This document shows positions 43,960 through 53,562 of a DNA stretch of 64,000 nucleotides, piece after piece. The notes beneath the pieces were generated by a model, which worked only from the letters and a program-made list of their open reading frames with translations, searched no databases and had not been told where the DNA came from. This DNA comes from Subdoligranulum variabile (lineage in GTDB: Bacteria > Bacillota > Clostridia > Oscillospirales > Ruminococcaceae). Both the position numbers and the translations under genes were made by a program. The DNA lies in NCBI RefSeq assembly GCF_025152575.1, contig NZ_CP102293.1, forward strand, positions 1,116,001-1,180,000. Reading direction: 5' to 3'. Position 1 is the stretch's first letter, and every line of letters begins with the position of its first letter.

Positions 43960-45645
43960 TTAGCGCACAACGCCAAAGCCAAGGATTGTGAAGGTCTTAC
44001 CTTCATCCTCCGGCGCCATGCAGATTTCTATGTGGTGCTTGCCGGCGGTTTCTTCCGCAAACAGAATTGTTGCGTGGCAATGGGTCCATCCCACTTCCCT
44101 CGGGTCATAATATGCAACCGTCTGCCCGTCTACTGTTACGCGGATTCTTCCAAAATCCAAGGATGCGCTATCTTTAAAAACCATCTGGAGTGACTTGCAT
44201 ACCAACTCCATTTGAAACGGTTTCTTTCCGGACGTTTTTTTCCAGTTGAAAGGAAACTGCGCTGTATTGTAAGTGTCATTATCCAATGCAACCATCTGCA
44301 GATCTTCATCGGTACCGGTAAAGCTTCCCGGGTCCACAGAGATGTCAAACGGCAAGTTGCCGCGGTCATACGCCTGCATCGCAGAGAAGTAGAAACTGTA
44401 ATAGGGCGGCGCTTCTTTTGCAGGTGCCATACTCTGTTGGGCATCCAGACGCTGTAACAGATACATCAAGCAATCCTTCATGATGCGATGTCCGGCGTTG
44501 GAAGGATGATAGGTATCATAGAAATATTGCCGCTTGGTAATCACACTCCGCTGCGCAGTCGTTGCTCCAAACTGGGGGCTGACCGCTTCCAGCACGTCCA
44601 CCATGGGCAATTCATGCCGCCATCCCACGGGGGCCAACCGCTCTTTCAGATTCCAGTCATTTGCAAATACAGAAAACAAGAGAATAACAGCCGGTTCGCC
44701 GGGATCATTCCAAATGCGATGCACCAGACTTTCGTAGCAGCATCCATTGGTTTCATCCCCCAAATCATTGACGGCGAATTCTACCACGACCAGATCCGGG
44801 GATACCGTACCATTGCGTGTGACATCTCGATCATAGCGATTCAAAGCTAGCTGTGATGGGGTTCCGCCTACCCCGGCTTTGATATAATTCACTTGATCGG
44901 GTGCAGAGGAGTATTTGTCCCGGATTGCTTCAAAGGTCAGACGGGCATAACACTTTTCCTGTTCGGGAACAGCTCCGGCCCCCTGTGTGATAGAACCGCC
45001 AAGAAAAGCCAGAGTCACCGGCTTACCAGCACGCAGGTCCCCCAGAACTCGCTTGATCCGTGCATTGTTCCCTGTACTCAAGCAAGAGCGTGCGATCATT
45101 GCGTTATACTGCGGCGTATCAAATTCAACCGGCGGATCCGGATCAAATCGCGGCGCATGGTACCCGTCATGAAGGTAAAATTTGACCGTCACAAGGGCCG
45201 TGTCTTCTTCACAGGGGAGTTCTATCAAGAACTTGCCGGGAACAGCATCCGTATCTTGTTCCTCTACGCAAGCCATTTCCAGGATCGTTTCGACGCCGTT
45301 GGTACACAGAGAAATCTTGCCGCTACCTCCTTCTGTGCCATGTTCCCCCGAAAAATACATGCTAAAGACGGCCGCTTTATCAGGCGCATCACTGACAACG
45401 CTCACACCAATGCTGTGAACCAACCGGCGGAAGCCTTTAGCTGTCTGCAGCATTTGCAGAATGTTCTCGTCCTGAACGCCACCCACGATTTTTGCGAATG
45501 TTACCAAACGCTCATCGTTCAAGAAAACAGGAAATCGGTTGGCTTCTGCATCGGAGCCCCCGCCGCCGACGGGCTTATCAACCAGAATATACAGAGCCTC
45601 TCGCTGAGGGATGGGATCCCGTGGAGCAATTCGTTGATCACGCAT
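43960..45645 (-). CDS. SGNH/GDSL-type hydrolase, likely carbohydrate acetyl esterase
   Basis: 561 aa when started at ATG 45645 (AGAAGG at good spacing; a GTG three codons earlier lies too close to the ribosome site). After a roughly 170-residue beta-rich N-terminal region comes the SGNH core: LAFLGGSITQGAG with the nucleophile Ser (about 215), GVGGTPSQL, FAVNDLGDE with the Asn, and DTYHPSNAGH with Asp and His (about 390). A C-terminal beta-rich domain follows. Probably deacetylates xylo-oligosaccharides. First gene of a leftward group with GH3. Confidence 0.82.
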   Translation of the reverse strand: MRDQRIAPRDPIPQREALYILVDKPVGGGGSDAEANRFPVFLNDERLVTFAKIVGGVQDENILQMLQTAKGFRRLVHSIGVSVVSDAPDKAAVFSMYFSGEHGTEGGSGKISLCTNGVETILEMACVEEQDTDAVPGKFLIELPCEEDTALVTVKFYLHDGYHAPRFDPDPPVEFDTPQYNAMIARSCLSTGNNARIKRVLGDLRAGKPVTLAFLGGSITQGAGAVPEQEKCYARLTFEAIRDKYSSAPDQVNYIKAGVGGTPSQLALNRYDRDVTRNGTVSPDLVVVEFAVNDLGDETNGCCYESLVHRIWNDPGEPAVILLFSVFANDWNLKERLAPVGWRHELPMVDVLEAVSPQFGATTAQRSVITKRQYFYDTYHPSNAGHRIMKDCLMYLLQRLDAQQSMAPAKEAPPYYSFYFSAMQAYDRGNLPFDISVDPGSFTGTDEDLQMVALDNDTYNTAQFPFNWKKTSGKKPFQMELVCKSLQMVFKDSASLDFGRIRVTVDGQTVAYYDPREVGWTHCHATILFAEETAGKHHIEICMAPEDEGKTFTILGFGVVR

Positions 45646-46086
45646 CTCAGGCACACCTTCTCATGATAAACTTTTTGAGTTCCGCTATTTTTCTTTATCA
45701 TAAAGCCTTATACCGCGGTGGTGCTTCTCATTTTTTGCTATACGTTTCCTTGTATTTTGCTTTTTTATTTTTCTGTCCGCATCTGGGGGCATACGCATAA
45801 AGTTAGCAATTTTTAATCACTGTCATTGTTTCCTCAAAAAAATATGTACATCTGTAAGCAATTCTTTTTTGTACTGTTGTTGCATGGGGTTCTTGCTTTT
45901 TGAATGGAGAATTTCTGCCCACTATATCTAGGAAATCGAAATGAAAAAAGAAGATTTGCAAATGTTGCTGTTCCCGTCCATTTTTCGGCTTCTGGCAAAA
46001 GGTGTTTTTACAAAGTGCCTTTTCTCATTTCTTGCTATATTCCTCGCGGTTTTGGATTTCATAACGTTTTTTCGCTCTTTTTGCAC

Positions 46087-46115
46087 TTGTTTCAAAATAG
46101 AAAACCTGCTATAGT
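46087..46115 (+). promoter_or_regulatory. Promoter of the GH8-GH51 genes
   Basis: TTGTTT (46087-46092) and TATAGT (46110-46115), 17-nt spacer, followed by an operator-like palindrome. The rest of 45646-46178 shows no gene; it is A+T-rich divergent control DNA. Confidence 0.55.
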
Positions 46116-46138
46116 GAGTCACAAAATCAGTAGACCGC

Positions 46139-46151
46139 GTAAACCGGTTAC
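46139..46151 (+). promoter_or_regulatory. LacI/CcpA-like operator
   Basis: GTAAACCGGTTAC is a near-perfect palindrome centred on CCGG, about 24 nt after the -10 box and just upstream of the GH8 start. Confidence 0.45.
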
Positions 46152-46178
46152 CTCTTACACGGTCCAGAAGGAGCTGAA

Positions 46179-47345
46179 ATGATTATGGAAGGTGCCTACT
46201 ATAACGGGCAATATTTGAACAGACTGGAACGGCTTGGATATTCGCAGGCCGAAATTGACAACAAGCTGGAAAGCACATTTGAGGAGATGTTCTATGGTCC
46301 GCAGGGGGTTCGCCTTTGCCATTTTGCCGGACCTGACATGATGTACATAGAGGATACGGGGAACCATGACGTCCGTACCGAGGGCATGTCCTACGCAATG
46401 ATGTTCTGCGTACAAATGAATCGCCAGAAGGAATTCGACTGCCTGTGGCGATGGGTCGTGACCCACATGTACCTCACCGAAGGGGAAAACGCCGGCTATT
46501 TTGCCTGGTCCTGTCATACTGACGGCAGCAAAAATTCCGATGGACCCGCCCCTGACGGCGAAGAATTTTTTGCCATGTCCCTGTTTTTTGCAGCCAACCG
46601 CTGGGGTTCCGGCGAAGGGGTACTGGATTACGCTTCCTGGGCACGGCGCATCTTGCACACATGTGTACACAAAGGCGAAGAAGCCGGTTCCGGATTTCCC
46701 ATGTGGAACCCCGAAAACCATCTCATCAAATTCGTTCCCAACTGTGAATTTACCGATCCCTCTTATCATTTGCCGCATTTCTATGAACTTTTTGCTCTGT
46801 GGAGCGACGAATGCGACCGTCCTTTCTGGCATGCAGCCGCAGCGGCCAGCCGCCAGTACCTGCGCAAAGCCTGCCACGCCCGTACCGGATTGAGTGCCGA
46901 ATATGCCGAGTACGACGGCCGCCCGCATCGGGGTGATCAGCCGGACCGTCACGACTGGTTCTTCAGCGATGCATACCGCACGTTGGGCAACATTGCTTTG
47001 GATGCCCAATGGTTCGGGGACAAAGACGGTTGGGCCCAAGAAACAGCTGCACATATTCAGCAATTTTTTGAAGAAAAGGAACACGGGCAAACAAACGGCA
47101 TCTATCTGATCGACGGCACACCCGTTGAAGGAAATGCTCTGCATCCTGTAGGGCTTCTGGCTACCATTGCGCAGGGTTCCCTGATTCTGGATGACGCCTG
47201 CGCGGATGAATGGCTCCGCCGGTTCTTTAGCACTCCGCTCCGTTCCGGACCGCGGCGTTATTATGACAATTGCCTGTATCTTTTTGCGCTGCTTGCTTTA
47301 AGCGGGCATTACCGCATCTGGTTCCCGCAAGAAGCAAAGGTATAA
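46179..47345 (+). CDS. Reducing-end xylose-releasing exo-oligoxylanase (GH8)
   Basis: 388 aa, no signal peptide, matching cytoplasmic Rex enzymes in length. General acid Glu in DVRTEGMSYAMMF (about residue 68), the WAWSCHTDG-like FAWSCHTDGSKNSDGPAPDGE region (about 108-128), and the base Asp region DWFFSDAYRTLGN (about 262). It removes xylose from the reducing end of imported xylo-oligosaccharides. AAGGAG precedes the ATG. Confidence 0.92.
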   Translation: MIMEGAYYNGQYLNRLERLGYSQAEIDNKLESTFEEMFYGPQGVRLCHFAGPDMMYIEDTGNHDVRTEGMSYAMMFCVQMNRQKEFDCLWRWVVTHMYLTEGENAGYFAWSCHTDGSKNSDGPAPDGEEFFAMSLFFAANRWGSGEGVLDYASWARRILHTCVHKGEEAGSGFPMWNPENHLIKFVPNCEFTDPSYHLPHFYELFALWSDECDRPFWHAAAAASRQYLRKACHARTGLSAEYAEYDGRPHRGDQPDRHDWFFSDAYRTLGNIALDAQWFGDKDGWAQETAAHIQQFFEEKEHGQTNGIYLIDGTPVEGNALHPVGLLATIAQGSLILDDACADEWLRRFFSTPLRSGPRRYYDNCLYLFALLALSGHYRIWFPQEAKV

Positions 47346-47442
47346 TGTACCCTACCAAAAAAACGATTTTTTACTTCCCCTTCGGTTTGCTTTTTTCCAT
47401 GAACCGCAGTTTACTGGACCACACATTCAGGAGGCTATGTCA

Positions 47443-48939
47443 ATGTTGATTTTCATTAACGGCAACCGCTCTGTCGGCACCATCAATAAAAACATCTACG
47501 GGCATTTTGCCGAACATCTGGGGCGCTGCATTTACGGCGGCCTGTATGTAGGCGAAGATTCCGAGATTCCCAACCAGAATGGAATGCGCACCGATGTTGT
47601 CAATGCTCTCAAAGAGCTGGATATTCCCGTCCTTCGGTGGCCGGGTGGTTGTTTTGCAGACACCTATCACTGGCAGGACGGCATCGGTCCCAAGTCTTCC
47701 CGTAAGACGCTGATCAATACCACATGGGGTGGTGTACGGGAGGATAATTCCTTTGGCACCCATGAATTTATGGAGCTGTGCCGTCAGTTGGGATGCGAAG
47801 CATACATCAACGGAAACGTAGGCACCGGCACTGTACAGGAAATGTGCGACTGGGTCGAATATTGCAACATGCCCGGCGTTTCCCCCATGGCGGACTTGCG
47901 GCGGCAAAACGGTCAGGATGCACCCTGGAACGTAAAGTACTGGGGAATCGGCAACGAAATGTGGGGCGGCGGCGGCAATATGCGCGCAGACTACTACTCC
48001 GATCTGTGCCGTCAGTATGCCAGTTTCCTGCGGGACTACGATCCTTCCCACAAGATTTACAAAATTGCAAGCGGCGCCTGTGATTTCAACTACGATTGGA
48101 CGCAACGGGTTGCTGAACTGACCGGGGCGCTGGTAGACGCTTTAAGCTTGCATTACTACACCATTCCCGGCAGCGAATGGGAGCACAAAGGCTCTGCCAC
48201 CAAGTTCAGCCGCGAAGAGTATTATATTACCATGTATAAAGCCCTTCAGATGAAGGGGTTGATTGAAAACCACACCGCACGGATGCGGCAGGCCTGCCCC
48301 AACAAAAATCTGGGGCTTGTAATTGATGAATGGGGTACATGGCTTGATGTGGAGGAAGGAACCAACCCCCATTTCCTGTACCAGCAAAACGCTATGCGGG
48401 ATGCCCTGGTCGCTGCAGTCAACCTGAACATCTTTGGCGATCATTGTGATTCCGTCGTCATGGCCAACATTGCACAAACGGTCAATGTGCTGCAGGCTAT
48501 GATTCTTACCGACGGGCCGCGGATGCTTTGCACGCCCACGTATCACGTGTTCCATATGTTCAAAGGCCACCAGGGGGCTCGCCAGCTGGAAACTTACGCA
48601 GAAACAGCGCTCATCGGTGCAGACGGGGCAGACTGCAAGGTTCCCAATTTGCACGTTTCCGCCAGTGAAGACCATAACGGCAATGTGCTGGTTACCGTCG
48701 TCAACCTCAGCGATCATTCCTCTGTGCCTGTTGAAATTCACTGGGATGGCCTGAGCAAGTTTACTTCCATCACCGGTCAGGTTCTTAGCGGTGATGGTGC
48801 CGGCGCGGCTGCCTACAATACGTTCGATAATCCCCATCAAGTCGAGCCGAAGCCGTTGACAAACATAACTGTTGGTACCAACAGCTTTACTTCCCTCTTG
48901 CCCGCATGCAGCGTTGCTACCTTTACTCTGAAAGCCTGA
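47443..48939 (+). CDS. Alpha-L-arabinofuranosidase (GH51)
   Basis: 498 aa from ATG 47443, where AGGAGG is 8 nt away (an ATG two codons earlier is only 2 nt away). Barrel motifs: IYGHFAEHLGRCIYGGLYVG, LRWPGGCFADTYHW, acid/base Glu in KYWGIGNEMWGGGG (about 170), nucleophile Glu in VIDEWGTWLD (about 290), then a C-terminal jelly roll. It strips arabinose side chains from arabinoxylan or arabinan oligosaccharides in the cytoplasm. Follows GH8 by 97 nt. Confidence 0.95.
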   Translation: MLIFINGNRSVGTINKNIYGHFAEHLGRCIYGGLYVGEDSEIPNQNGMRTDVVNALKELDIPVLRWPGGCFADTYHWQDGIGPKSSRKTLINTTWGGVREDNSFGTHEFMELCRQLGCEAYINGNVGTGTVQEMCDWVEYCNMPGVSPMADLRRQNGQDAPWNVKYWGIGNEMWGGGGNMRADYYSDLCRQYASFLRDYDPSHKIYKIASGACDFNYDWTQRVAELTGALVDALSLHYYTIPGSEWEHKGSATKFSREEYYITMYKALQMKGLIENHTARMRQACPNKNLGLVIDEWGTWLDVEEGTNPHFLYQQNAMRDALVAAVNLNIFGDHCDSVVMANIAQTVNVLQAMILTDGPRMLCTPTYHVFHMFKGHQGARQLETYAETALIGADGADCKVPNLHVSASEDHNGNVLVTVVNLSDHSSVPVEIHWDGLSKFTSITGQVLSGDGAGAAAYNTFDNPHQVEPKPLTNITVGTNSFTSLLPACSVATFTLKA

Positions 48940-48957
48940 TTTCCAGACCAAAGCAAA

Positions 48958-48993
48958 AGAGCGCCGGAGATGACTCCTGCGCTCTTCTGCTTT
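48958..48993. terminator. Convergent terminator
   Basis: AGAGCGC-C-GGAG pairs with CTCC-T-GCGCTCT across a four-base loop, with T-rich sequence on either strand, between GH51 and the leftward YesL-like gene. Confidence 0.8.
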
Positions 48994-49012
48994 ATTCTAT
49001 GCCGTCAAACGG

Positions 49013-49705
49013 TTACTTTTTGCTGTCTGAATTCTCCGTAGTATCCTGAGACTGCTCCTGATTTATCTGAGAAGAGTACTGCTCCGAGCACTTCATGAAA
49101 ACGCCATTTAAAACAAATGCATTTGCATAAGCGATCGAAGAGAACCCCAGCGCAAACCACAAAAACAGTCCATAGCGCAATGTGGTCTGTGTATACAGGG
49201 TAAATGCTACACATGCGCCTATCAACAACAACATGGAAAAGGTTTTGGGCAAAGAGGTCACAGACATGATAAACGCATTCCGTATGGTACCTAAAACCGT
49301 ATTGTTGAATCTTGCAAGCAGCGGGAAAGCATATACGAAGGTCATCATATAAGCGATTGCAGCCACGGGAATCAAAATCTTAAAGATGCTGTTTTGGAAA
49401 TTCCCGGAATGCCATAGAAGATAGATATCATAGCCCAGAAATCCCCCTGCAGCCCCAAAAAGAATTCCCATCAGTACGCCCTGGCGGAAATTTGCCCGGA
49501 ATGACTTGAAAAAATTGCCGACCACCGGAGTGCCGTCTTTTTCACCCGCCATTTTTGTGGTGACATAATGTAAAGCCGTGATGGCAGGGCCAATGGTGAC
49601 CACCGGAATGCAGCAAACCAGGAACAGCAGATTCAGGACAATAAGATCCCACACAACGCCCAGGGCGCGCATCAGGGGGCTGTCCGGATTAAAAACGCCT
49701 CTCAA
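49013..49705 (-). CDS. DUF624 (YesL-family) membrane protein
   Basis: 230 aa. The start is TTG 49705, fixed by AAGGAGG 8 nt upstream. It has five to six hydrophobic segments; the first (VVWDLIVLNLLFLVCCIPVV) and GPAITALHYVTTKM are typical of DUF624. The tail is polar. YesL-like genes accompany YesM/YesN systems and LplB/YtcP transporters; the molecular role is unknown. Confidence 0.88.
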   Translation of the reverse strand: MRGVFNPDSPLMRALGVVWDLIVLNLLFLVCCIPVVTIGPAITALHYVTTKMAGEKDGTPVVGNFFKSFRANFRQGVLMGILFGAAGGFLGYDIYLLWHSGNFQNSIFKILIPVAAIAYMMTFVYAFPLLARFNNTVLGTIRNAFIMSVTSLPKTFSMLLLIGACVAFTLYTQTTLRYGLFLWFALGFSSIAYANAFVLNGVFMKCSEQYSSQINQEQSQDTTENSDSKK

Positions 49706-49788
49706 TGAGTTCTCCTCCTTTTTTTCAGGATGTAAATATTCACCAAAAACAGCGATTCAAATTGTACACCATTCAATCTGTTATTTGA

Positions 49789-49818
49789 TTGACAATGGTT
49801 CTGCGGCTGAATTATACT
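49789..49818 (+). promoter_or_regulatory. Promoter of the two-component system
   Basis: TTGACA (49789-49794) and TATACT (49813-49818) with an 18-nt spacer, 69 nt before the kinase start. Confidence 0.7.
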
Positions 49819-49886
49819 GGCATTATACTTTGCACCGCTAAAAATAGCAAGGTCCTTTTGCAACATTCACCGGTAAGGAGCTTTGT

Positions 49887-51653
49887 ATGAACCGGTTTCA
49901 TCATGTCAGAATCAAGCTGGAGAGTTTTCTCAATAACTTAAGCCTGAAGAAAAAACTTCGATATCTTTATTTTTTATGTATTCTGGTCCCCATATTTTTG
50001 ACCGATATTGTAATTTTACATGCATTAACCAAGAACGAGCATGCCGAGCAGCTGCACCAGATGGAAAAAATAGCCAAATCAGTGCAGTCGATGCTTTCCG
50101 CCGCCACAGAAGATTCCGCGCTGATTTCTACCAGCCTGTATATGGATGACTCCCTCCAGGATTTTGTGAGCCGGCAATATGCCAGTCCCCGGGACTATTT
50201 TTCAAGTTACCGAGAATACATCCACCATTCTTTGCTGCAGGGTGTTTCCCGGATCACAAATTCTGTCATACGGGTGTATGCAGACAATGAAACCCTGATA
50301 AACGGCAGTGAATTTGCACGGTTATCCACCGTTTCGCAGGAGCCCTGGTATCAGCAGTATACTGCGGATGGCTACAGCCCGCGGCTTCTTTTTTCTTATG
50401 ATGAAACAGATGGGCGCCAGGTGTTGTTTTTACGTGGGATGAATAGCCTTTACAGCGATAAGGCGGAGCGCCTTTCGTGTATTGAAATCAATTACAGCAC
50501 GCTGGACCGCGATTTCCAGAACATGGGGTATAACTATTCAGTTTATGTATGCAGCGGTAACCGGATTTTGCTTACGAACGCAATGCCCAATTATCGTTGG
50601 CAGCCTTATGACACATTCTCCCCGTCTGATTCGGTAGGCTTGTCCCAGCATTTTACCCTTTACGGGGAAGATCTGGACATCTATGTGATGGAACCAAGCG
50701 GCAACGTTTTAGCCCTAATTCGCCAAAACATCCATATCCTGATCCTGCTGCTGCTCCTGAACATTATTCCCCCGCAGCTTTTGATGAATCTGCTGGAGAA
50801 TTCCATTACTTCTCGTCTTTTCCGTCTGGAAAAAGTCTTCAACCAGATGGACAGCGACGTGTTGATCAAGATTTCCGGGCCAAGCGGTCAAGATGAGATC
50901 GGCAGTCTGATGGACAACTACAACCGCATGGCTGACCGGATGAACAGCCTGATTGACACCGTCTACCGATGCCGACTGAAAGAGCAGGAGATGGATATTG
51001 CCCGGCAGAACGCAGAGCTGATGGCTTTATACAGCCAAATCAATCCCCATTTTCTGTTCAACGCACTGGAAAGCATCCGTATGCACAGCATCCTGAAAAA
51101 AGAAGAAGAAACCGCCGATATGGTACAGAAATTGGCCATAATGGCGCGCCAAAACGTGGATTGGTCCTCGGATTCCAATACCATTAAGCGTGAGCTGGCG
51201 TTTGTTGAAGCGTACCTGGCCTTGCAAAAATATCGCTTCGGGGAGCGCCTTTCGTATCAAATCAATGCGCAGGAAGATTGCCAGAACATCCTGGTTCCGA
51301 AATTGACCATTACCACCTTTGTGGAAAATGCCTGTGTGCACGGTATTGAAGCAAAATCTTCTCCCGGTTGGATTTTTGTACGCGTGTATACAGAAAACGA
51401 TGCGCTTTGCATGGAAATTGAAGATACCGGTGGCGGTATGGACGAGGCCGAGGCAGAACGTATTCAAGACCGGATGCGCAACGCCAGCCTGAAAATGTTA
51501 AAAGAAAAAGGACGCGTAGGCATGGTGAACACCTGCCTGCGCATCCGCATGATGACGGAGGATACTGCACAGTTCTCGGTGGAAAGCGAGCCGGGCATTG
51601 GAACACTTGTTTCGATTCGGTTCCCTCTAAACAAAGCAATAAGGGCGGAGTGA
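49887..51653 (+). CDS. yesM: Sensor histidine kinase, YesM-like
   Basis: 588 aa. Membrane segments at about residues 24-46 and 275-300 enclose a large extracellular sensor domain. A HAMP-like region follows, then the His_kinase module with phospho-acceptor SQINPHFLFNALESI (about 388-402), N box TFVENACVHGIE and G box IEDTGGGMDE. It presumably senses xylo-oligosaccharides, directly or through the binding protein, and signals to the YesN-like regulator whose gene starts 2 nt after its stop. Confidence 0.93.
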   Translation: MNRFHHVRIKLESFLNNLSLKKKLRYLYFLCILVPIFLTDIVILHALTKNEHAEQLHQMEKIAKSVQSMLSAATEDSALISTSLYMDDSLQDFVSRQYASPRDYFSSYREYIHHSLLQGVSRITNSVIRVYADNETLINGSEFARLSTVSQEPWYQQYTADGYSPRLLFSYDETDGRQVLFLRGMNSLYSDKAERLSCIEINYSTLDRDFQNMGYNYSVYVCSGNRILLTNAMPNYRWQPYDTFSPSDSVGLSQHFTLYGEDLDIYVMEPSGNVLALIRQNIHILILLLLLNIIPPQLLMNLLENSITSRLFRLEKVFNQMDSDVLIKISGPSGQDEIGSLMDNYNRMADRMNSLIDTVYRCRLKEQEMDIARQNAELMALYSQINPHFLFNALESIRMHSILKKEEETADMVQKLAIMARQNVDWSSDSNTIKRELAFVEAYLALQKYRFGERLSYQINAQEDCQNILVPKLTITTFVENACVHGIEAKSSPGWIFVRVYTENDALCMEIEDTGGGMDEAEAERIQDRMRNASLKMLKEKGRVGMVNTCLRIRMMTEDTAQFSVESEPGIGTLVSIRFPLNKAIRAE

Positions 51654-51654
51654 C

Positions 51655-53262
51655 ATGTTAAAAGTTATTATCGTAGATGATGAGCAGTTTATTGCGCAAG
51701 GTTTGCAGGCGTTGATTGACTGGAACGCCGCAGGCTATGAAGTGGCTGCCGTTCTGTCCGACGGGCAGGAGGCTTTGGAGTACATAAAAAAGTTACCCGT
51801 TGACCTTGTCATCACCGACGTTATGATGCCAAAAATGACCGGACTTGAATTACTGGAAACTGTTCGCCGGGAGAATCTTTCCAACGCCGGTTTCGTGATT
51901 CTGAGCGGATACAGTGAGTTTTCCTATGCTCAAAAAGCGCTGCGCTACGGGTGTATCGACTATCTTCTCAAACCGGTGGAAAAGCAAGATCTGTTATCCA
52001 TTCTCAGCAAATACAATAACATCTCGCAAAACAGCAAAATGGAGGAGCAGTACGAACTGGCCTATCAAGCCCGGTGTTTGATCTCGTTGCTGTTCGGCAA
52101 ATATGATCCCAACGGCGTGGATTATCTGCATAAGCATCTGGATTTTTCGGACGGCGTTCGTTACATTGAAATTTCCGCTTGCCATTCTTCGGACAGCGAA
52201 GATGACGATGATGAGAAGCACTTCCGTATGGTGCAGCGTGACCTGTACCAAAGCTGTGTGCAAATTTTAGGCGAGGACCAGAGCCGGTGTTTCTATGACG
52301 CTTCGCTGGATCGCGTTGGGTATGGGATTGCTTTTGTTTACAGCGGTGCGCTTGCCCGAAATGCCGGCTGTTCCGAAACACAGTATATCCAGGATTTTTA
52401 TAAGAAATTGGGTGTTTCGATACAACACGAATTGCGATTTCTGGTTGGCAAAAAAGTGGACGATATCACCACTGTTTCTGAATCGTATGATACCGTCTGC
52501 GGGCTGAAAAACCTTTGCGCCTTCCGCCAGCAAAAATCGATCTATTATTACGAGGAAGAGTTATCGGTTCCGCAAGAAAGAGCCGTTTTGTGCAAAGATA
52601 CCCTGGATCAGTTGATTACCGCCATTGAACTGAATGAGCAGGAACGCATCGGCTCCGAAATAGACCATTTGTTTGCCGAAATGCAGCGGCGTGGCGTACA
52701 TGACAAAGATATCAACCTGAACTTAAATTATCTTTTGTTCCGTCTTATGCATCTTGCATCCAATTTGGACAACGAAGCCAACCAGAAGGAAATGCTGCAA
52801 TTTATCAGCGCGCAGTCTTTCCGGGAAGGAATTTCCCGCAGGAGCCGACAGCATCTGTTCCGCTTTGCACGCGAGTATGCAGACTACCTTTCCCTTCTGC
52901 GAAAAAATATCTCCACCGATATTTTGGATTCTATCGACAAGGAAATCCAGGAACACTACTCGGAAAACCTGACGTTGCAGGGCTTGGGCAAAAAATACTA
53001 TATCAACAGTGCATACTTAGGGCAAATCTTCCGCAAAAAATACGGACAGTCCTTTAAAAACTATTTGTGTTCTTACCGTATTAACGAAGCGTGCCACCAG
53101 CTATTGTACACAAACAAGCGGATCGGCCGCATTGCCGAAGATGTGGGCTATAAAGATGTGGATTATTTCCTTTGCAAATTTATCGAGCTGAAAGGCTGTA
53201 CGCCTTCCCATTTTCGGAAGAGCAAAACCGAGAAACCACATTCTGAATTTCCCGGGAAATAA
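51655..53262 (+). CDS. yesN: Response regulator with AraC-type output, YesN-like
   Basis: 535 aa. The receiver (residues 1-120) begins LKVIIVDDEQFIAQGLQAL, with phospho-acceptor Asp in VDLVITDVMMPKMTG (about 55) and Lys in LLKPVEKQDL (about 105). A long helical middle follows, and two helix-turn-helices lie at about 435-530 (LTLQGLGKKYYINSAYLGQ, then IAEDVGYKDVDYFLCKFIELKG). It should activate the transporter and GH43 genes that follow. Confidence 0.93.
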   Translation: MLKVIIVDDEQFIAQGLQALIDWNAAGYEVAAVLSDGQEALEYIKKLPVDLVITDVMMPKMTGLELLETVRRENLSNAGFVILSGYSEFSYAQKALRYGCIDYLLKPVEKQDLLSILSKYNNISQNSKMEEQYELAYQARCLISLLFGKYDPNGVDYLHKHLDFSDGVRYIEISACHSSDSEDDDDEKHFRMVQRDLYQSCVQILGEDQSRCFYDASLDRVGYGIAFVYSGALARNAGCSETQYIQDFYKKLGVSIQHELRFLVGKKVDDITTVSESYDTVCGLKNLCAFRQQKSIYYYEEELSVPQERAVLCKDTLDQLITAIELNEQERIGSEIDHLFAEMQRRGVHDKDINLNLNYLLFRLMHLASNLDNEANQKEMLQFISAQSFREGISRRSRQHLFRFAREYADYLSLLRKNISTDILDSIDKEIQEHYSENLTLQGLGKKYYINSAYLGQIFRKKYGQSFKNYLCSYRINEACHQLLYTNKRIGRIAEDVGYKDVDYFLCKFIELKGCTPSHFRKSKTEKPHSEFPGK

Positions 53263-53338
53263 TTCACACCAGAATAATCATACACTTGCTTTTCGTTTTT
53301 TGCATTCTTAAAAAACAACGATAAACCAAACAAAAGTG

Positions 53339-53393
53339 CAGGCATGTTGCCCCCCCAAAATACTTCAAGGATGGGGGACTGCCTGTCTTTTTT
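53339..53393 (+). terminator. Terminator after the response regulator gene
   Basis: CAGGCA/TGCCTG outer stem and CCCCC/GGGGG inner stem, then TCTTTTTT. It separates the regulators from the transporter operon. Confidence 0.65.
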
Positions 53394-53481
53394 GTATCAT
53401 TGTTTCGCTGTTTAGCGCGATTCCTCTTCCGTTGAATTTGCAAAGCTATAATTTTCAGGGGTTTTTACTAGAATTTGTCGG

Positions 53482-53510
53482 TTGTGTAAAACATTTTTAG
53501 TATATATACT
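53482..53510 (+). promoter_or_regulatory. Promoter of the oligosaccharide transporter operon
   Basis: TTGTGT (53482-53487) and TATACT (53505-53510), 17-nt spacer. The weak -35 fits activator dependence on the YesN-like protein. No gene lies in 53263-53562. Confidence 0.55.
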
Positions 53511-53562
53511 TAAATCAGAAAAGCCCGCAAGGGGCGAAAAATCTATTTACAGGAGGCCAATT

